From Cyanobacteriota bacterium (GTDB taxonomy: Bacteria; Cyanobacteriota; Cyanobacteriia; Cyanobacteriales; Microcoleaceae): a stretch of 35,221 bases of DNA. The translations under genes were made by a program, and so were the position numbers. The DNA lies in the NCBI GenBank assembly GCA_025362325.1, contig JANYGO010000395.1, positions 1-35,221 on the forward strand. The letters run 5' to 3'. Of the stretch, positions 14,877 through 22,812 are shown in pieces; within the stretch, counting starts at the first letter, position 1, and each line of letters opens with the position of its first letter. A model generated the notes under the pieces. That model made no database searches, had not been told where the DNA came from, and saw nothing but the letters and a program-made list of their open reading frames with translations.

Positions 14877-17800
14877 ATGCTGCAATTATCTCTTAAGATT
14901 ATGTCATTTAACCACAATTTTATTCCCGAAGGTGGATGTTGCCAGTGGCAACCGCAGTTAATGGGACTGGAGGCGGTCAGCGATTTGTTAATTGCCTTGG
15001 CTTGTTACTCAATTCCAGCGATGCTGACATACTACTTTGCCTGGAATCCGCAGCGGGACGTGCCTTTGAGCAAGGGGTTTGTCCTATTGGGAGCCTGGTT
15101 TTTCTGCACCGGCACAACTCACCTGATGCAGGTTTGGATGCTGGCGCATCCGGGCGAATGGCTGTCAAGTTCGATCGCCGTTGTTACCGCTGTCATCTCT
15201 GTGTGGGCTGTAGCGTCCTTGATACCCTGGGTTTCTCAAATGTTGGCTTTGGCTGGGGCGGCCTCTTTACCAGCAAATACAGCGCTCTCAACTGAAAAGG
15301 TCGATCGACCGCAAACAAACTCTACAATTACGGGTTCCGCCACCTCTCCAATAACCGAACTCCAGCAAATTAACCAGCAATTGCTCTCGGAAATAGCGCA
15401 GCGCGAGCGAGTCGAGGAAATCCTGTTTGACACTGTAGGCCAACTGCAAGAAAGCCAAGAACGGTTCCGCGTTTTTCAGGAATTATCCCTAGACGGATTT
15501 AACGTGTTCCGCAGCATTCGCGACGGCTCCAAAATTGTGGATTTTGAATGGGAATACGTCAATCCCGCAGCGGCAAAAATTCAGCAAAGCACCCCGGGCG
15601 AATTAACCGGCAAGCGATTGCTGCAAGTGCTGCCCGGCCATCAAGATAACAATTTGTTCGACAGTTACGCGCAAGTTGTAGAAACAGGAATTCCCCTCGA
15701 TACCGAGATTTCTTACAACAGCGAAGGGATTGCCGGCTGGTTTCGGATTATGACCGTTAAATTGGGCGACGGCATTGCTATTTCTTTTAGCAATATTACT
15801 GGGCGCAAGCAAGTAGAAGCATCCCTGCGCGACGCGCTGCAAAAACTCACTTCTCATTTTGAAAATACGCCTTTAGCGGTGATAGAGTGGGATGATAAAT
15901 TTCGCCTCAGCGGGTGGTCGCCGGCGGCCGAGAAGATTTTTGGGTGGAATGCAGCAGAAGTTTTAGGCAAGCATTTTAGCGAATGGAAATTTATAAATGA
16001 GGGCGATGCTGAAAATGTACGATCGGCAATAGCTAGTTTACAAAACCAAGAGGCTCGGTGCAATGTTGTTCGCAACAGCAATTATGATAAGTACGGTTCG
16101 CTGCTGCACTGCGAGTGGTACAATTCGGCTTTTTACAGCGAGTCGGGACAGTTGATATCGGTGCTGTCTCTGGTTTTGGACGTGACGGAACGCTTTAACT
16201 TTATGGAAGTTTTGCGACAGTCTGAGGAACGGTTTCGGATTGCAGCAGAAAGTGCCAGCGATTTGATTTACGAATGGGATATCGAGACCGGCATCGTGCT
16301 GTGGTTCGGTCACGTAGACGAACATTTGGAGTATGAAAAAGGCGGATTTCCGAGGACGAGAGCAGCTTGGAACAGTATCTTGCACCAGATCGACCGCGAT
16401 CGAGTCATAGCCGCGGTCGATCGGTATTTGAGCGCGCCAGACAGTTCTACCGCCCGATTTTTTCAGGAATACCGCGTGCAGTGCAAGCGCGGCGGCTGGC
16501 TCCACTGGATCGATCGGGGCAAAGCATTGTTTGACTCTCAAGGCAATCCCTACAAATGGATCGGCGCGATTAGCGACATCAGCGATCGCAAAGAAGCCGA
16601 AGAACAGCGGAATCTAGCCTTGGCGCGAGAACAGGCCGCCCGCCGCGAAGCCGAAGCCAGCGAACACCTTTACCGCGTCCTCGCTGAAGCCATCCCGCAA
16701 ATAGTTTGGACTGCTTTGCCCGACGGCTGGATTGACTACTACAACCAGCGCTGGTTTGAATATACCGGCATGACCCTAGAGGAAACTCAAGGCTGGGGGT
16801 GGCAGCCAGTCCTGCATCCAGATGACGTGGAAAACTGCCTAGAACGCTGGAATAGCTCAGTGCAGACGGGGGAGACTTACGAGGTGGAATACCGCTTTAA
16901 ACGCGCATCTGACGGGGCTTACCGCTGGCATCTGGGTCGGGCAATGCCCGTGCGGGACGCTGAGGGGAAAATCATCAGGTGGTTCGGGACTTGCACGGAT
17001 ATTGACGATCGCCAGCGAGCGACCGCCACAGCGGATTTGCGCGCGCGAGCTTTGGCTTTGCTGTCGTCAGCTTCCCTGGATTACCAGGAGGCGCTGCAAG
17101 GTTTGGCAGATTTAGCAGTGCCGGGGCTGGGGGATTGGTGCTGCGTGCATTTAATCGAGCCGGACGGTTCGATCCGCTTGCAAGCCGTTGCTCACTCAGA
17201 TCCGAGCAAAGTCGCTCTGCTGTGGCAAATCGACCGCCGCTTGCCCGTAGACCCCCAGGGACGCCACGGAGTAGCAAAGGTGCTGCGGACTGGGGGGTCG
17301 AAGCTGTACCCAGAAATACCCGACTGGGCGATCGAGGCGGTGGTGTCGGACAGGGAACTGCTGAAAGTGCTGCGCTCCCACACCCCGCTGTCGGCAATCT
17401 GCGTGCCCCTGATGGCTCGCGGGCGGACGCTGGGAGCGATTTCGCTGCTGTGCGGGGAGTCCGGCCGCCGCTGCGAGCACGCCGATTTGGTTTTGCTCTC
17501 GGATTTGGCGCGGGATGCGGCGGTGGCGATCGACAATGCGCGGCTTTACCGGGAAGCGGCGGAAGCCAACCGGATTAAAGACGAGTTTTTGGCAACGCTT
17601 TCTCACGAGTTGCGGACGCCTCTGAACGCGGTTGTCGGCTGGGCTCAGATACTGCGGCAGCGCAAGTTGAGTGAGGAAAAAACGGCTGTGGCTTTGGAGA
17701 CGATCGAGCGAAACGGGCGGTTGCAGACTCAGATGATTGAGGATTTGCTGGACGTTTCCCGGATTGTGAGCGGCAAAGTGTGTTTGAAGCTGTCCCCGGT

Positions 17801-18296
17801 GAATTTGGTGCGGACTGTAGAAACGGCCGTGAAGGCGCTGAGCCCTGATGCTGAAGCTCGGGGAGTTGAATTGGCGAGTTTTTACGGCGAAGGGGTGAGC
17901 GCCGTGAGGGGCGATGCTACTCGTTTGCAGCAGGTGGTGTGGAATTTGCTCTCAAATGCGATTAAGTTTACGCCGCCCGGAGGTCGCGTGGAAATCCGGC
18001 TCTCGGAGGATGGGGAACCGGGAGGAGCTGGTAGCGCCCTGTTGTCTCCCCGGTTTCCGGTTCACTCTGTGGCGATCGCCATCAGCGATACGGGAATTGG
18101 CATCAGCAGGGAGTTTTTGCCGTTTGTGTTCGATCGCTTCCGCCAAGCTGACAGCACTTCTACGCGCAATTACGGGGGCTTGGGACTGGGATTGGCGATC
18201 GTCCGCCATCTCGTGGAACTCCACGGCGGCACTGTCTGGGCCGAAAGTCCCGGGGAAGGACTCGGCTCGACTTTCGGAGTGCGGCTGCCAATTTAG
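14877..18296 (+). CDS. Multi-PAS sensor histidine kinase with ethylene-receptor-like N-terminus
   Basis: A 1139-residue membrane kinase. Residues 10-125 form three hydrophobic helices like the ethylene-binding domain of ETR1: FIPEGGCCQW, SDLLIALACYSIP (Asp36 equals ETR1 Asp25) and LLGAWFFCTGTTHLMQVW. In ETR1 the copper ligands are Cys and His four residues apart; here His82 is kept but the Cys (77) is five before it. Next come a coiled linker (160-195), PAS domains at about 195-310, 320-440, 447-572 and 595-712, a GAF domain at 722-890, HisKA (FLATLSHELRTPLNAVVGWA, His910) and HATPase_c (NLLSNAIKFTPPGG, DTGIGI, GGLGLGLAIV). No receiver domain is fused and no response regulator is adjacent. 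AGGA 8 bases before ATG 14877 supports this start; ATG 14901 is an alternative. Confidence 0.9.
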   Translation: MLQLSLKIMSFNHNFIPEGGCCQWQPQLMGLEAVSDLLIALACYSIPAMLTYYFAWNPQRDVPLSKGFVLLGAWFFCTGTTHLMQVWMLAHPGEWLSSSIAVVTAVISVWAVASLIPWVSQMLALAGAASLPANTALSTEKVDRPQTNSTITGSATSPITELQQINQQLLSEIAQRERVEEILFDTVGQLQESQERFRVFQELSLDGFNVFRSIRDGSKIVDFEWEYVNPAAAKIQQSTPGELTGKRLLQVLPGHQDNNLFDSYAQVVETGIPLDTEISYNSEGIAGWFRIMTVKLGDGIAISFSNITGRKQVEASLRDALQKLTSHFENTPLAVIEWDDKFRLSGWSPAAEKIFGWNAAEVLGKHFSEWKFINEGDAENVRSAIASLQNQEARCNVVRNSNYDKYGSLLHCEWYNSAFYSESGQLISVLSLVLDVTERFNFMEVLRQSEERFRIAAESASDLIYEWDIETGIVLWFGHVDEHLEYEKGGFPRTRAAWNSILHQIDRDRVIAAVDRYLSAPDSSTARFFQEYRVQCKRGGWLHWIDRGKALFDSQGNPYKWIGAISDISDRKEAEEQRNLALAREQAARREAEASEHLYRVLAEAIPQIVWTALPDGWIDYYNQRWFEYTGMTLEETQGWGWQPVLHPDDVENCLERWNSSVQTGETYEVEYRFKRASDGAYRWHLGRAMPVRDAEGKIIRWFGTCTDIDDRQRATATADLRARALALLSSASLDYQEALQGLADLAVPGLGDWCCVHLIEPDGSIRLQAVAHSDPSKVALLWQIDRRLPVDPQGRHGVAKVLRTGGSKLYPEIPDWAIEAVVSDRELLKVLRSHTPLSAICVPLMARGRTLGAISLLCGESGRRCEHADLVLLSDLARDAAVAIDNARLYREAAEANRIKDEFLATLSHELRTPLNAVVGWAQILRQRKLSEEKTAVALETIERNGRLQTQMIEDLLDVSRIVSGKVCLKLSPVNLVRTVETAVKALSPDAEARGVELASFYGEGVSAVRGDATRLQQVVWNLLSNAIKFTPPGGRVEIRLSEDGEPGGAGSALLSPRFPVHSVAIAISDTGIGISREFLPFVFDRFRQADSTSTRNYGGLGLGLAIVRHLVELHGGTVWAESPGEGLGSTFGVRLPI

Positions 18297-18297
18297 C

Positions 18298-18390
18298 CAG
18301 TTGTCAGTTGTCAGTTGTCAGTTGTTAGTCGTTAGTTGTCAGTCAACAGTCAACAGTCAACACTCAACAGTCAACACTCAACAATCAACA
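18298..18390. repeat. Heptanucleotide array E (GTCAGTT, then CAACAGT/CAACACT)
   Basis: About five GTCAGTT/GTTAGTC-type units are followed by about eight CAACAGT/CAACACT units. The two halves are roughly complementary (CAGTTGT against CAACAGT-like), so the array could fold as an imperfect hairpin between the convergent kinase and HEAT genes. Confidence 0.8.
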
Positions 18391-18393
18391 AGA

Positions 18394-19764
18394 CTAATTC
18401 TCCTGCCATTCTTGCAGGGCGATCGCAATTCCCTGTTTCAATCTTGGTTCAAGACTTTCTTGCTTGACTAAACTTTCTAATTGCTGCCGAACCCCGCCCC
18501 CACCGAGCCGTTTGAGTGCTGCCGTGCAGTGCAGCCTGACACTGTTGTCGCTGTCTGCTAACAGTTGAATCAGCACATCTAGCGCTCTGATATCTCCTAA
18601 TTGTCCTAACGCTAAAGCTAAAGATTGTTTGATTTTGGCCGACTGCACGGCGGGATGATTGCTTTCGATCAAACCGATCGCAATTTCAGCAGCTTTGGTT
18701 TTTAATTCCGGCTTTTCCACTCGCCCTAAAACAGTGACAATCTCTTGACAAACAGCAGGATTAATGTTATAAACTTGCAAATTTTCGTCAGCAGTTAGCA
18801 ATCGCTCGGTATTGGTCAATTCGCCCGGTTCTGCGTTGACAGCCGATCGCCCGCTCAGAACAATTTGCAAATATTCTAAAGCGGCTGCGGTTTCGCTCCT
18901 GATCAGGGCGCGCACGGTTTCGATTTGCAATTCCAGGGGAGTTGCGGGCGATCGCAGCAATTCAAATAAAGCCGCCGCCGCAGCATCGGTTTTCAATCGC
19001 CCAAGAGCGATCGCAGCTTCCTGACAAACTTCTAAACGGATATCCCAAAGCAAAGGTTTCAGCAAGCTAACTAAATCTAATTCTGCATCTAAATAGGCGC
19101 GAACCCCGAGAGCTCGCACAGCTTCTTTTCTGACTGCTGTCGCCGGATCTTTGAGCGCCGCTACCAGTACCGGCGGGATGCGGGAGTCGTGAAAACTGCT
19201 CAAAGCCTCGATCGCCGCCGCCCGCACCGCAACTTGAGAATCTCCGACTACAGTCAACAGCGGTGCGATAATTTCGGTGCGCCGAATTTGCGCGAGTGCT
19301 GCTGTCGCAAACTGTCGCGAGTCTTCTTGTAGTAGGAGATTTGCTAGGGATTCTATGGCCCTCGGGCCGAAATTCCCGAGGGTTTCCGCTGCAATTGGGC
19401 TCAATTCTTCGTCGGAATTGTTGACTAATTTGACTAAAGCTTGAATCACTTCCGGGCCATCAAACTTTCCGAGAATGCGGGCGGCGAACCACCGGGGCTC
19501 GGTGTCTGCGTCTTCGTCTTCGAGCACCGCAATCAAAGGTGCGATCGCGCCATTTCCCAGATTGGGCAATACTTTAGCAATTTCCCAGCGGTCTTGAAAA
19601 TCCCCCCATTCTAAGGCTTGTATTGCTAAACTGACAGCCTGCTCTAAAATCTCTTCTTCCGGCTGCTGACTGCGGTTGGCTGTCACTTGCTGCAAGCATT
19701 CGACTAAAAGAGGCCAGTTTTGGCGATCGGCAGCGACTTGCGCTTGTTCTAAAATATTAGACAT
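18394..19764 (-). CDS. HEAT-repeat protein
   Basis: A 456-residue all-helical protein built from about eleven HEAT-like repeats of the PBS-lyase type, for example RWFAARILGKFDGPEVIQAL, LSPIAAETLGNFGPRAIESL, VAVRAAAIEALSSFHDSRIP, ATAVRKEAVRALGVRAYLDA and VRLHCTAALKRLGGGGVRQQ. It has no signal peptide or membrane helix and should be cytoplasmic. CpcE/CpcF-type phycobilin lyases share this fold, but no phycobiliprotein gene is nearby and the repeats are generic, so a scaffold or protein-binding role is more likely. It is convergent with the histidine kinase, 97 bp apart. Confidence 0.85.
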   Translation of the reverse strand: MSNILEQAQVAADRQNWPLLVECLQQVTANRSQQPEEEILEQAVSLAIQALEWGDFQDRWEIAKVLPNLGNGAIAPLIAVLEDEDADTEPRWFAARILGKFDGPEVIQALVKLVNNSDEELSPIAAETLGNFGPRAIESLANLLLQEDSRQFATAALAQIRRTEIIAPLLTVVGDSQVAVRAAAIEALSSFHDSRIPPVLVAALKDPATAVRKEAVRALGVRAYLDAELDLVSLLKPLLWDIRLEVCQEAAIALGRLKTDAAAAALFELLRSPATPLELQIETVRALIRSETAAALEYLQIVLSGRSAVNAEPGELTNTERLLTADENLQVYNINPAVCQEIVTVLGRVEKPELKTKAAEIAIGLIESNHPAVQSAKIKQSLALALGQLGDIRALDVLIQLLADSDNSVRLHCTAALKRLGGGGVRQQLESLVKQESLEPRLKQGIAIALQEWQEN

Positions 19765-20158
19765 AATTTTAATTTAGCTTTGATCGAAAAGCGAGATTGT
19801 TTGCTGCTGGCCCAGAGCCGGAGGTATTTTTTAGCAATTTTTTGCTAGGACTATCAATTATTTGAGATTAATGTCAATCTACCACAAGCGGTAAAATCTA
19901 ATTAAATCATTTGCTTGTTACCAGGCAGAACCTGCTAACCTAGAGCCGGAGGCTCTGCCTCCTTTTATCTCACAAATTACAGCAGAGAGGACTGTAGCAG
20001 GTGCTTAAGTTATTAAGTTTTCGATCCTTAACTCATTAACCGGTACTGTTATTAGTTTAAAAAACTAAATTCGCAGTTGAGTAGAAGTTGAGATAATTGC
20101 TGTGATTGCGAGCGAAAAATCAGAGGAATAAAGTCCGAACGATCAAACTAAACTACCA
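19765..20158. other. Gap without a gene
   Basis: A 394-base gap between two minus-strand genes. It contains AGAGCC-GGA-GGCTCT (19942-19956) nested in AGGCAGA/TCTGCCT (19923-19929 and 19954-19960), a compact hairpin, and a related CAGAGCCGGAGG at 19811-19822. The HEAT gene promoter should be at its left end. I see no ORF that looks real. Confidence 0.5.
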
Positions 20159-21712
20159 TCAATAATCGCCTCCAGCGCCGTATTGCCACGCTTCAACCAA
20201 TCGGTGAAAATAGTATTGCTGTTCCGGCGCTAAATTTTTAAACTGCGGTTCTACCGCTTTTCCCAACGGCTGCAATCCCGTATAAATCCCTAAATTTACA
20301 TAATGAACCATCCAATCGAGCAAATTAGCTATTCCTACCTGCGGGATAATTTTCATAACTAATCCGGGATGGCTGATTGCTGTTTTAAACAAAGTTTGCG
20401 ACAAAGCCGGAAACAGCACGATATCCTGAAGAAACGGCTTGAGCACTGGTTCTCCCAACTCTTCCATTACCTGAAATACAGCAGCCAAAAGTTGATTGAT
20501 TTGATTGGCGTCTATTTTCTGATTCATCGCAGCACTCATCGAACGCTGAAACAACCAGGTGACAGATAGATTGGGTTGATACGGTTGCAAAAGTGCGAGG
20601 GAATTATTGTCGAGACTTTCGCTTGTCAAAGCTTCGTCAATTCCGAGAGTCAAGCGTTTGAGGTGGCGCACCATTGCCCCGAAACCGCCGAAGCTGAGGG
20701 GCGATTGGCTACCGCTGCTGTCTCCGACTGGAAGTATCCGATTCCAAGGCGTTTTTAGAGGACTTTGGCGGTAGCAGGGAAAGAACCCATAGAGTGCTCT
20801 TTGGAATTTTAGCTGTTCGAGTTCAATGTTTTGATATTCGGGCAGCAAGCGCAAATAATCTTCAAATAATGTTTCTAAACTGAATCTTTCTGTATCGGCG
20901 TCTATGTAGGTAAATAAGTAAGTGGTGCGCCCGTCTCTGGCGGGAAATGCTTCCCAAAAATATTGGCACTGATTTTGCATTGGGGTGAAGGATGCAAATA
21001 TATCGCCAGTCTCGTTTTGGGGATATCCTTGAGCGCAACTGCCGACTACTAAACATACGGCGTCGGGTTTTTTGCCTTGTCTGGCTTGGCGCACTATCGG
21101 CGAAAAATGTCCCATTGCATCTAATAATAATCGAGTTGCAAATAAATTGTTTTCGGTATTTTCGGATTCTACGAGAACTCCGTTGGGGTGAATTGTTGCT
21201 GTTTTAAATGGTGTATTTTCAAATAGTTTGCCTCCGGCTTGGATAAATTTTTGTTTGAGGGTTTCCAGCAGGTAAACTGGATCGATTCCGATGTTGAGTA
21301 CGTCGCGCACCCAAATGTCGGGGGTGTTGGTAAAGCTGATGCGGGCTGGGTTGTATTCGGTGGCTATTGCTTTGTCTATCTCAGCAGCAGTCAGCAAATT
21401 TAGTTCTAAGAAGGCGTCTAATTCTTTGCGCGAAATGTTCCATTCTTGTTCGCGCCCTCGCAGGATGCCACGTTCGAGTAAGGCTACTCGCCAACCCCGC
21501 ACGGCTAAGGCTGTACCGATTAAGATTCCTAGGGTTCCGCCGCTGATAACTATGTCGAAGTCGAGGGTTTCTAGGGGTTGTTGGCTGTGGTTGACGGCTG
21601 CGGCTGTTGGTGCGGTGTTTTGTTTGAGGTTTTCCCAGAGTCGATCGACCTTTCGCAGGCCTCCAAGGGCATCTCCCGGCACTTGGGAGAGAATTTTTTC
21701 GGTGAGGGACAT
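20159..21712 (-). CDS. cruP: CruP-like FAD-dependent protein (lycopene cyclase CruA/CruP family)
   Basis: A 517-residue flavoprotein. After an N-terminal extension (DALGGLRKVDRLWENLKQNT) comes a Rossmann FAD-binding motif at residues 52-82 (DIVISGGTLGILIGTALAVR, VALLERG), then GREQEWNISRKELDAFLEL, LLLDAMGHFSPIVRQARQG and the FAD-contact motif ILPVGDSSGSQSPLSFGGFG. This order matches the cyanobacterial CruA/CruP family; the start and the EWNISRKEL block suggest CruP, the paralog without strong lycopene cyclase activity that was linked in plants and cyanobacteria to limiting carotenoid epoxide or oxidative damage. The CruA/CruP decision is from memory. No other carotenoid gene is in the window. 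Confidence 0.75.
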   Translation of the reverse strand: MSLTEKILSQVPGDALGGLRKVDRLWENLKQNTAPTAAAVNHSQQPLETLDFDIVISGGTLGILIGTALAVRGWRVALLERGILRGREQEWNISRKELDAFLELNLLTAAEIDKAIATEYNPARISFTNTPDIWVRDVLNIGIDPVYLLETLKQKFIQAGGKLFENTPFKTATIHPNGVLVESENTENNLFATRLLLDAMGHFSPIVRQARQGKKPDAVCLVVGSCAQGYPQNETGDIFASFTPMQNQCQYFWEAFPARDGRTTYLFTYIDADTERFSLETLFEDYLRLLPEYQNIELEQLKFQRALYGFFPCYRQSPLKTPWNRILPVGDSSGSQSPLSFGGFGAMVRHLKRLTLGIDEALTSESLDNNSLALLQPYQPNLSVTWLFQRSMSAAMNQKIDANQINQLLAAVFQVMEELGEPVLKPFLQDIVLFPALSQTLFKTAISHPGLVMKIIPQVGIANLLDWMVHYVNLGIYTGLQPLGKAVEPQFKNLAPEQQYYFHRLVEAWQYGAGGDY

Positions 21713-21835
21713 CGGGTTTTAAGATTGAACAGGGGTTGATTTTCTATAATTTAGCTTATAAGCTGGTCTGCATTTAAATTTAACTTTTCGGGCGGGCAGG
21801 ATGCCCACCCCACTTATTTTATTGAAATTCTTGTG

Positions 21836-21858
21836 GGGCGATGCTCTGAGCATCGCCC
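21836..21858. repeat. GGGCGATGCTC palindrome
   Basis: GGGCGATGCTC-T-GAGCATCGCCC is a perfect 11-bp inverted repeat with a single central base. GGGCGGGCAGGATGCCCACCC just upstream (21790-21810) is another short hairpin. Both lie between the CruP-like and DUF1830 genes. Confidence 0.7.
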
Positions 21859-21884
21859 GAAATATACAATTTATTATCACAGCG

Positions 21885-21918
21885 AAAAACCCGGTTTCTC
21901 AAAAAAACCGGGTTTCTC
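21885..21918. repeat. AACCGGGTTT repeat, copy 4 (short form)
   Basis: AAAACCCGGTTTCTC and AAAAACCGGGTTTCTC lie in tandem with almost no loop. Each half is nearly self-complementary, so the copy is a compact relative of the longer hairpins at 2166, 4232 and 5938. Confidence 0.7.
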
Positions 21919-21948
21919 TTGCTCGTTGGTAAGTCTGAGCAATTATCG

Positions 21949-22221
21949 TCAATCAGCCGTGCTTAATTCTTCAACCCGCAGCCGATCGCACAAAATTCGC
22001 TCGCACACAATCGCACCAGTCTCCACACTCCTGCAAACTTCTAACTGAGCGGACGGCACCGCTTCAAACAAAAAACGTTCTCCCGGAAACACCGTCCGCT
22101 CCAAATACCAATTAGGAATATTTGTAATCCGAGCAATTTGCACTTTGTTAGTCGTATTGAGATACCAACACAAAATGCGCGTATCACGTTCGGAAATTAC
22201 CTCATTTAGTGTCAAATTCAT
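21949..22221 (-). CDS. DUF1830 domain protein
   Basis: A 90-residue soluble protein with the family pattern CWYLNTTNKVQIARITNIPN, WYLERTVFPGERFLFEAVPS and a final ILCDRLRVEEL. I recognise this as DUF1830, a small family largely confined to cyanobacteria. Function is unknown. Two conserved Cys (18 and about 78) frame the domain. It stands alone, with repeats downstream and 102 bp separating it from the next minus-strand gene upstream. Confidence 0.85.
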   Translation of the reverse strand: MNLTLNEVISERDTRILCWYLNTTNKVQIARITNIPNWYLERTVFPGERFLFEAVPSAQLEVCRSVETGAIVCERILCDRLRVEELSTAD

Positions 22222-22323
22222 GTTTTTAACTTGTTTGTGAAATTGTGCGATCCATCGACGACTGGTCTAAGCTTAATATAGCAGATCGCCAGTTAAAAGC
22301 AAATTTTTTCTACATTATTTTGG

Positions 22324-22587
22324 TTAATTAATAAATGCCCCAGAGGAAACATTGGCGCCTTCCGCGTATTCCCAAGAAGGTGCAAAAGCCGGCATTGATA
22401 AAGTGCAAGATTTCCATCCTCCCCGCACAGGTGCGCTCAACAATTGACAGTGACCCACTGCACCTCTTTGCATCTTGTAGTGACCGCAAAATTTACATTT
22501 AGAAGTAGACTTGCAGCCGCGCTCGCTAATTACCAGAGTGGGATTGCTGCGGATGTTGTTGCGTTCGAGAGTCAGAGTTTCCATCAA
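22324..22587 (-). CDS. Small conserved Cys-motif protein
   Basis: An 87-residue protein with Cys25, C31-x2-C34 (SKCKFCGHYKMQRG), Cys47 (VGHCQLL) and Cys61 (GGWKSCTLSMPAFAPSW). C31, C34, C47 and C61 could bind one zinc ion or an iron-sulfur cluster. The block from residue 30 to 70 looks conserved and I have the impression of a cyanobacterial family, but I cannot name it. There is no signal peptide. Two ATGs (codons 1 and 2) compete for the start. It lies 226 bp downstream of hemW on the same strand. Confidence 0.65.
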   Translation of the reverse strand: MMETLTLERNNIRSNPTLVISERGCKSTSKCKFCGHYKMQRGAVGHCQLLSAPVRGGWKSCTLSMPAFAPSWEYAEGANVSSGAFIN

Positions 22588-22812
22588 AGCATTTTTTAAA
22601 TCGTCACTCTCAAGTATGACAGCCGGATGTCAGTAGGTGCGTCTATCTTAAGGCTTAGTTCGCATTTTGAGTTTTGTTTAGGGATCTATATAAAACATAT
22701 CATTTTTGACATTATAAAGCTAGGGAGCAATTTGATTTTCTTATTGTCGAATTTGCTTCCGCTGCTTTACTGCTGCTCGGCTTGCCTACGAATGTACTTC
22801 CTTAGACGCAAG

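Noticed and set aside
17135..17578. 147-codon frame inside the histidine kinase, and its minus-strand counterparts
   Set aside because: Arg/Pro/Gly/Ala-rich product in a GC-rich part of the kinase GAF region, typical of a shadow frame.
18394..19764. Phycobilin lyase (CpcE/F type)
   Set aside because: Only generic HEAT repeats; no phycobiliprotein gene nearby and no lyase-specific motif recognised.
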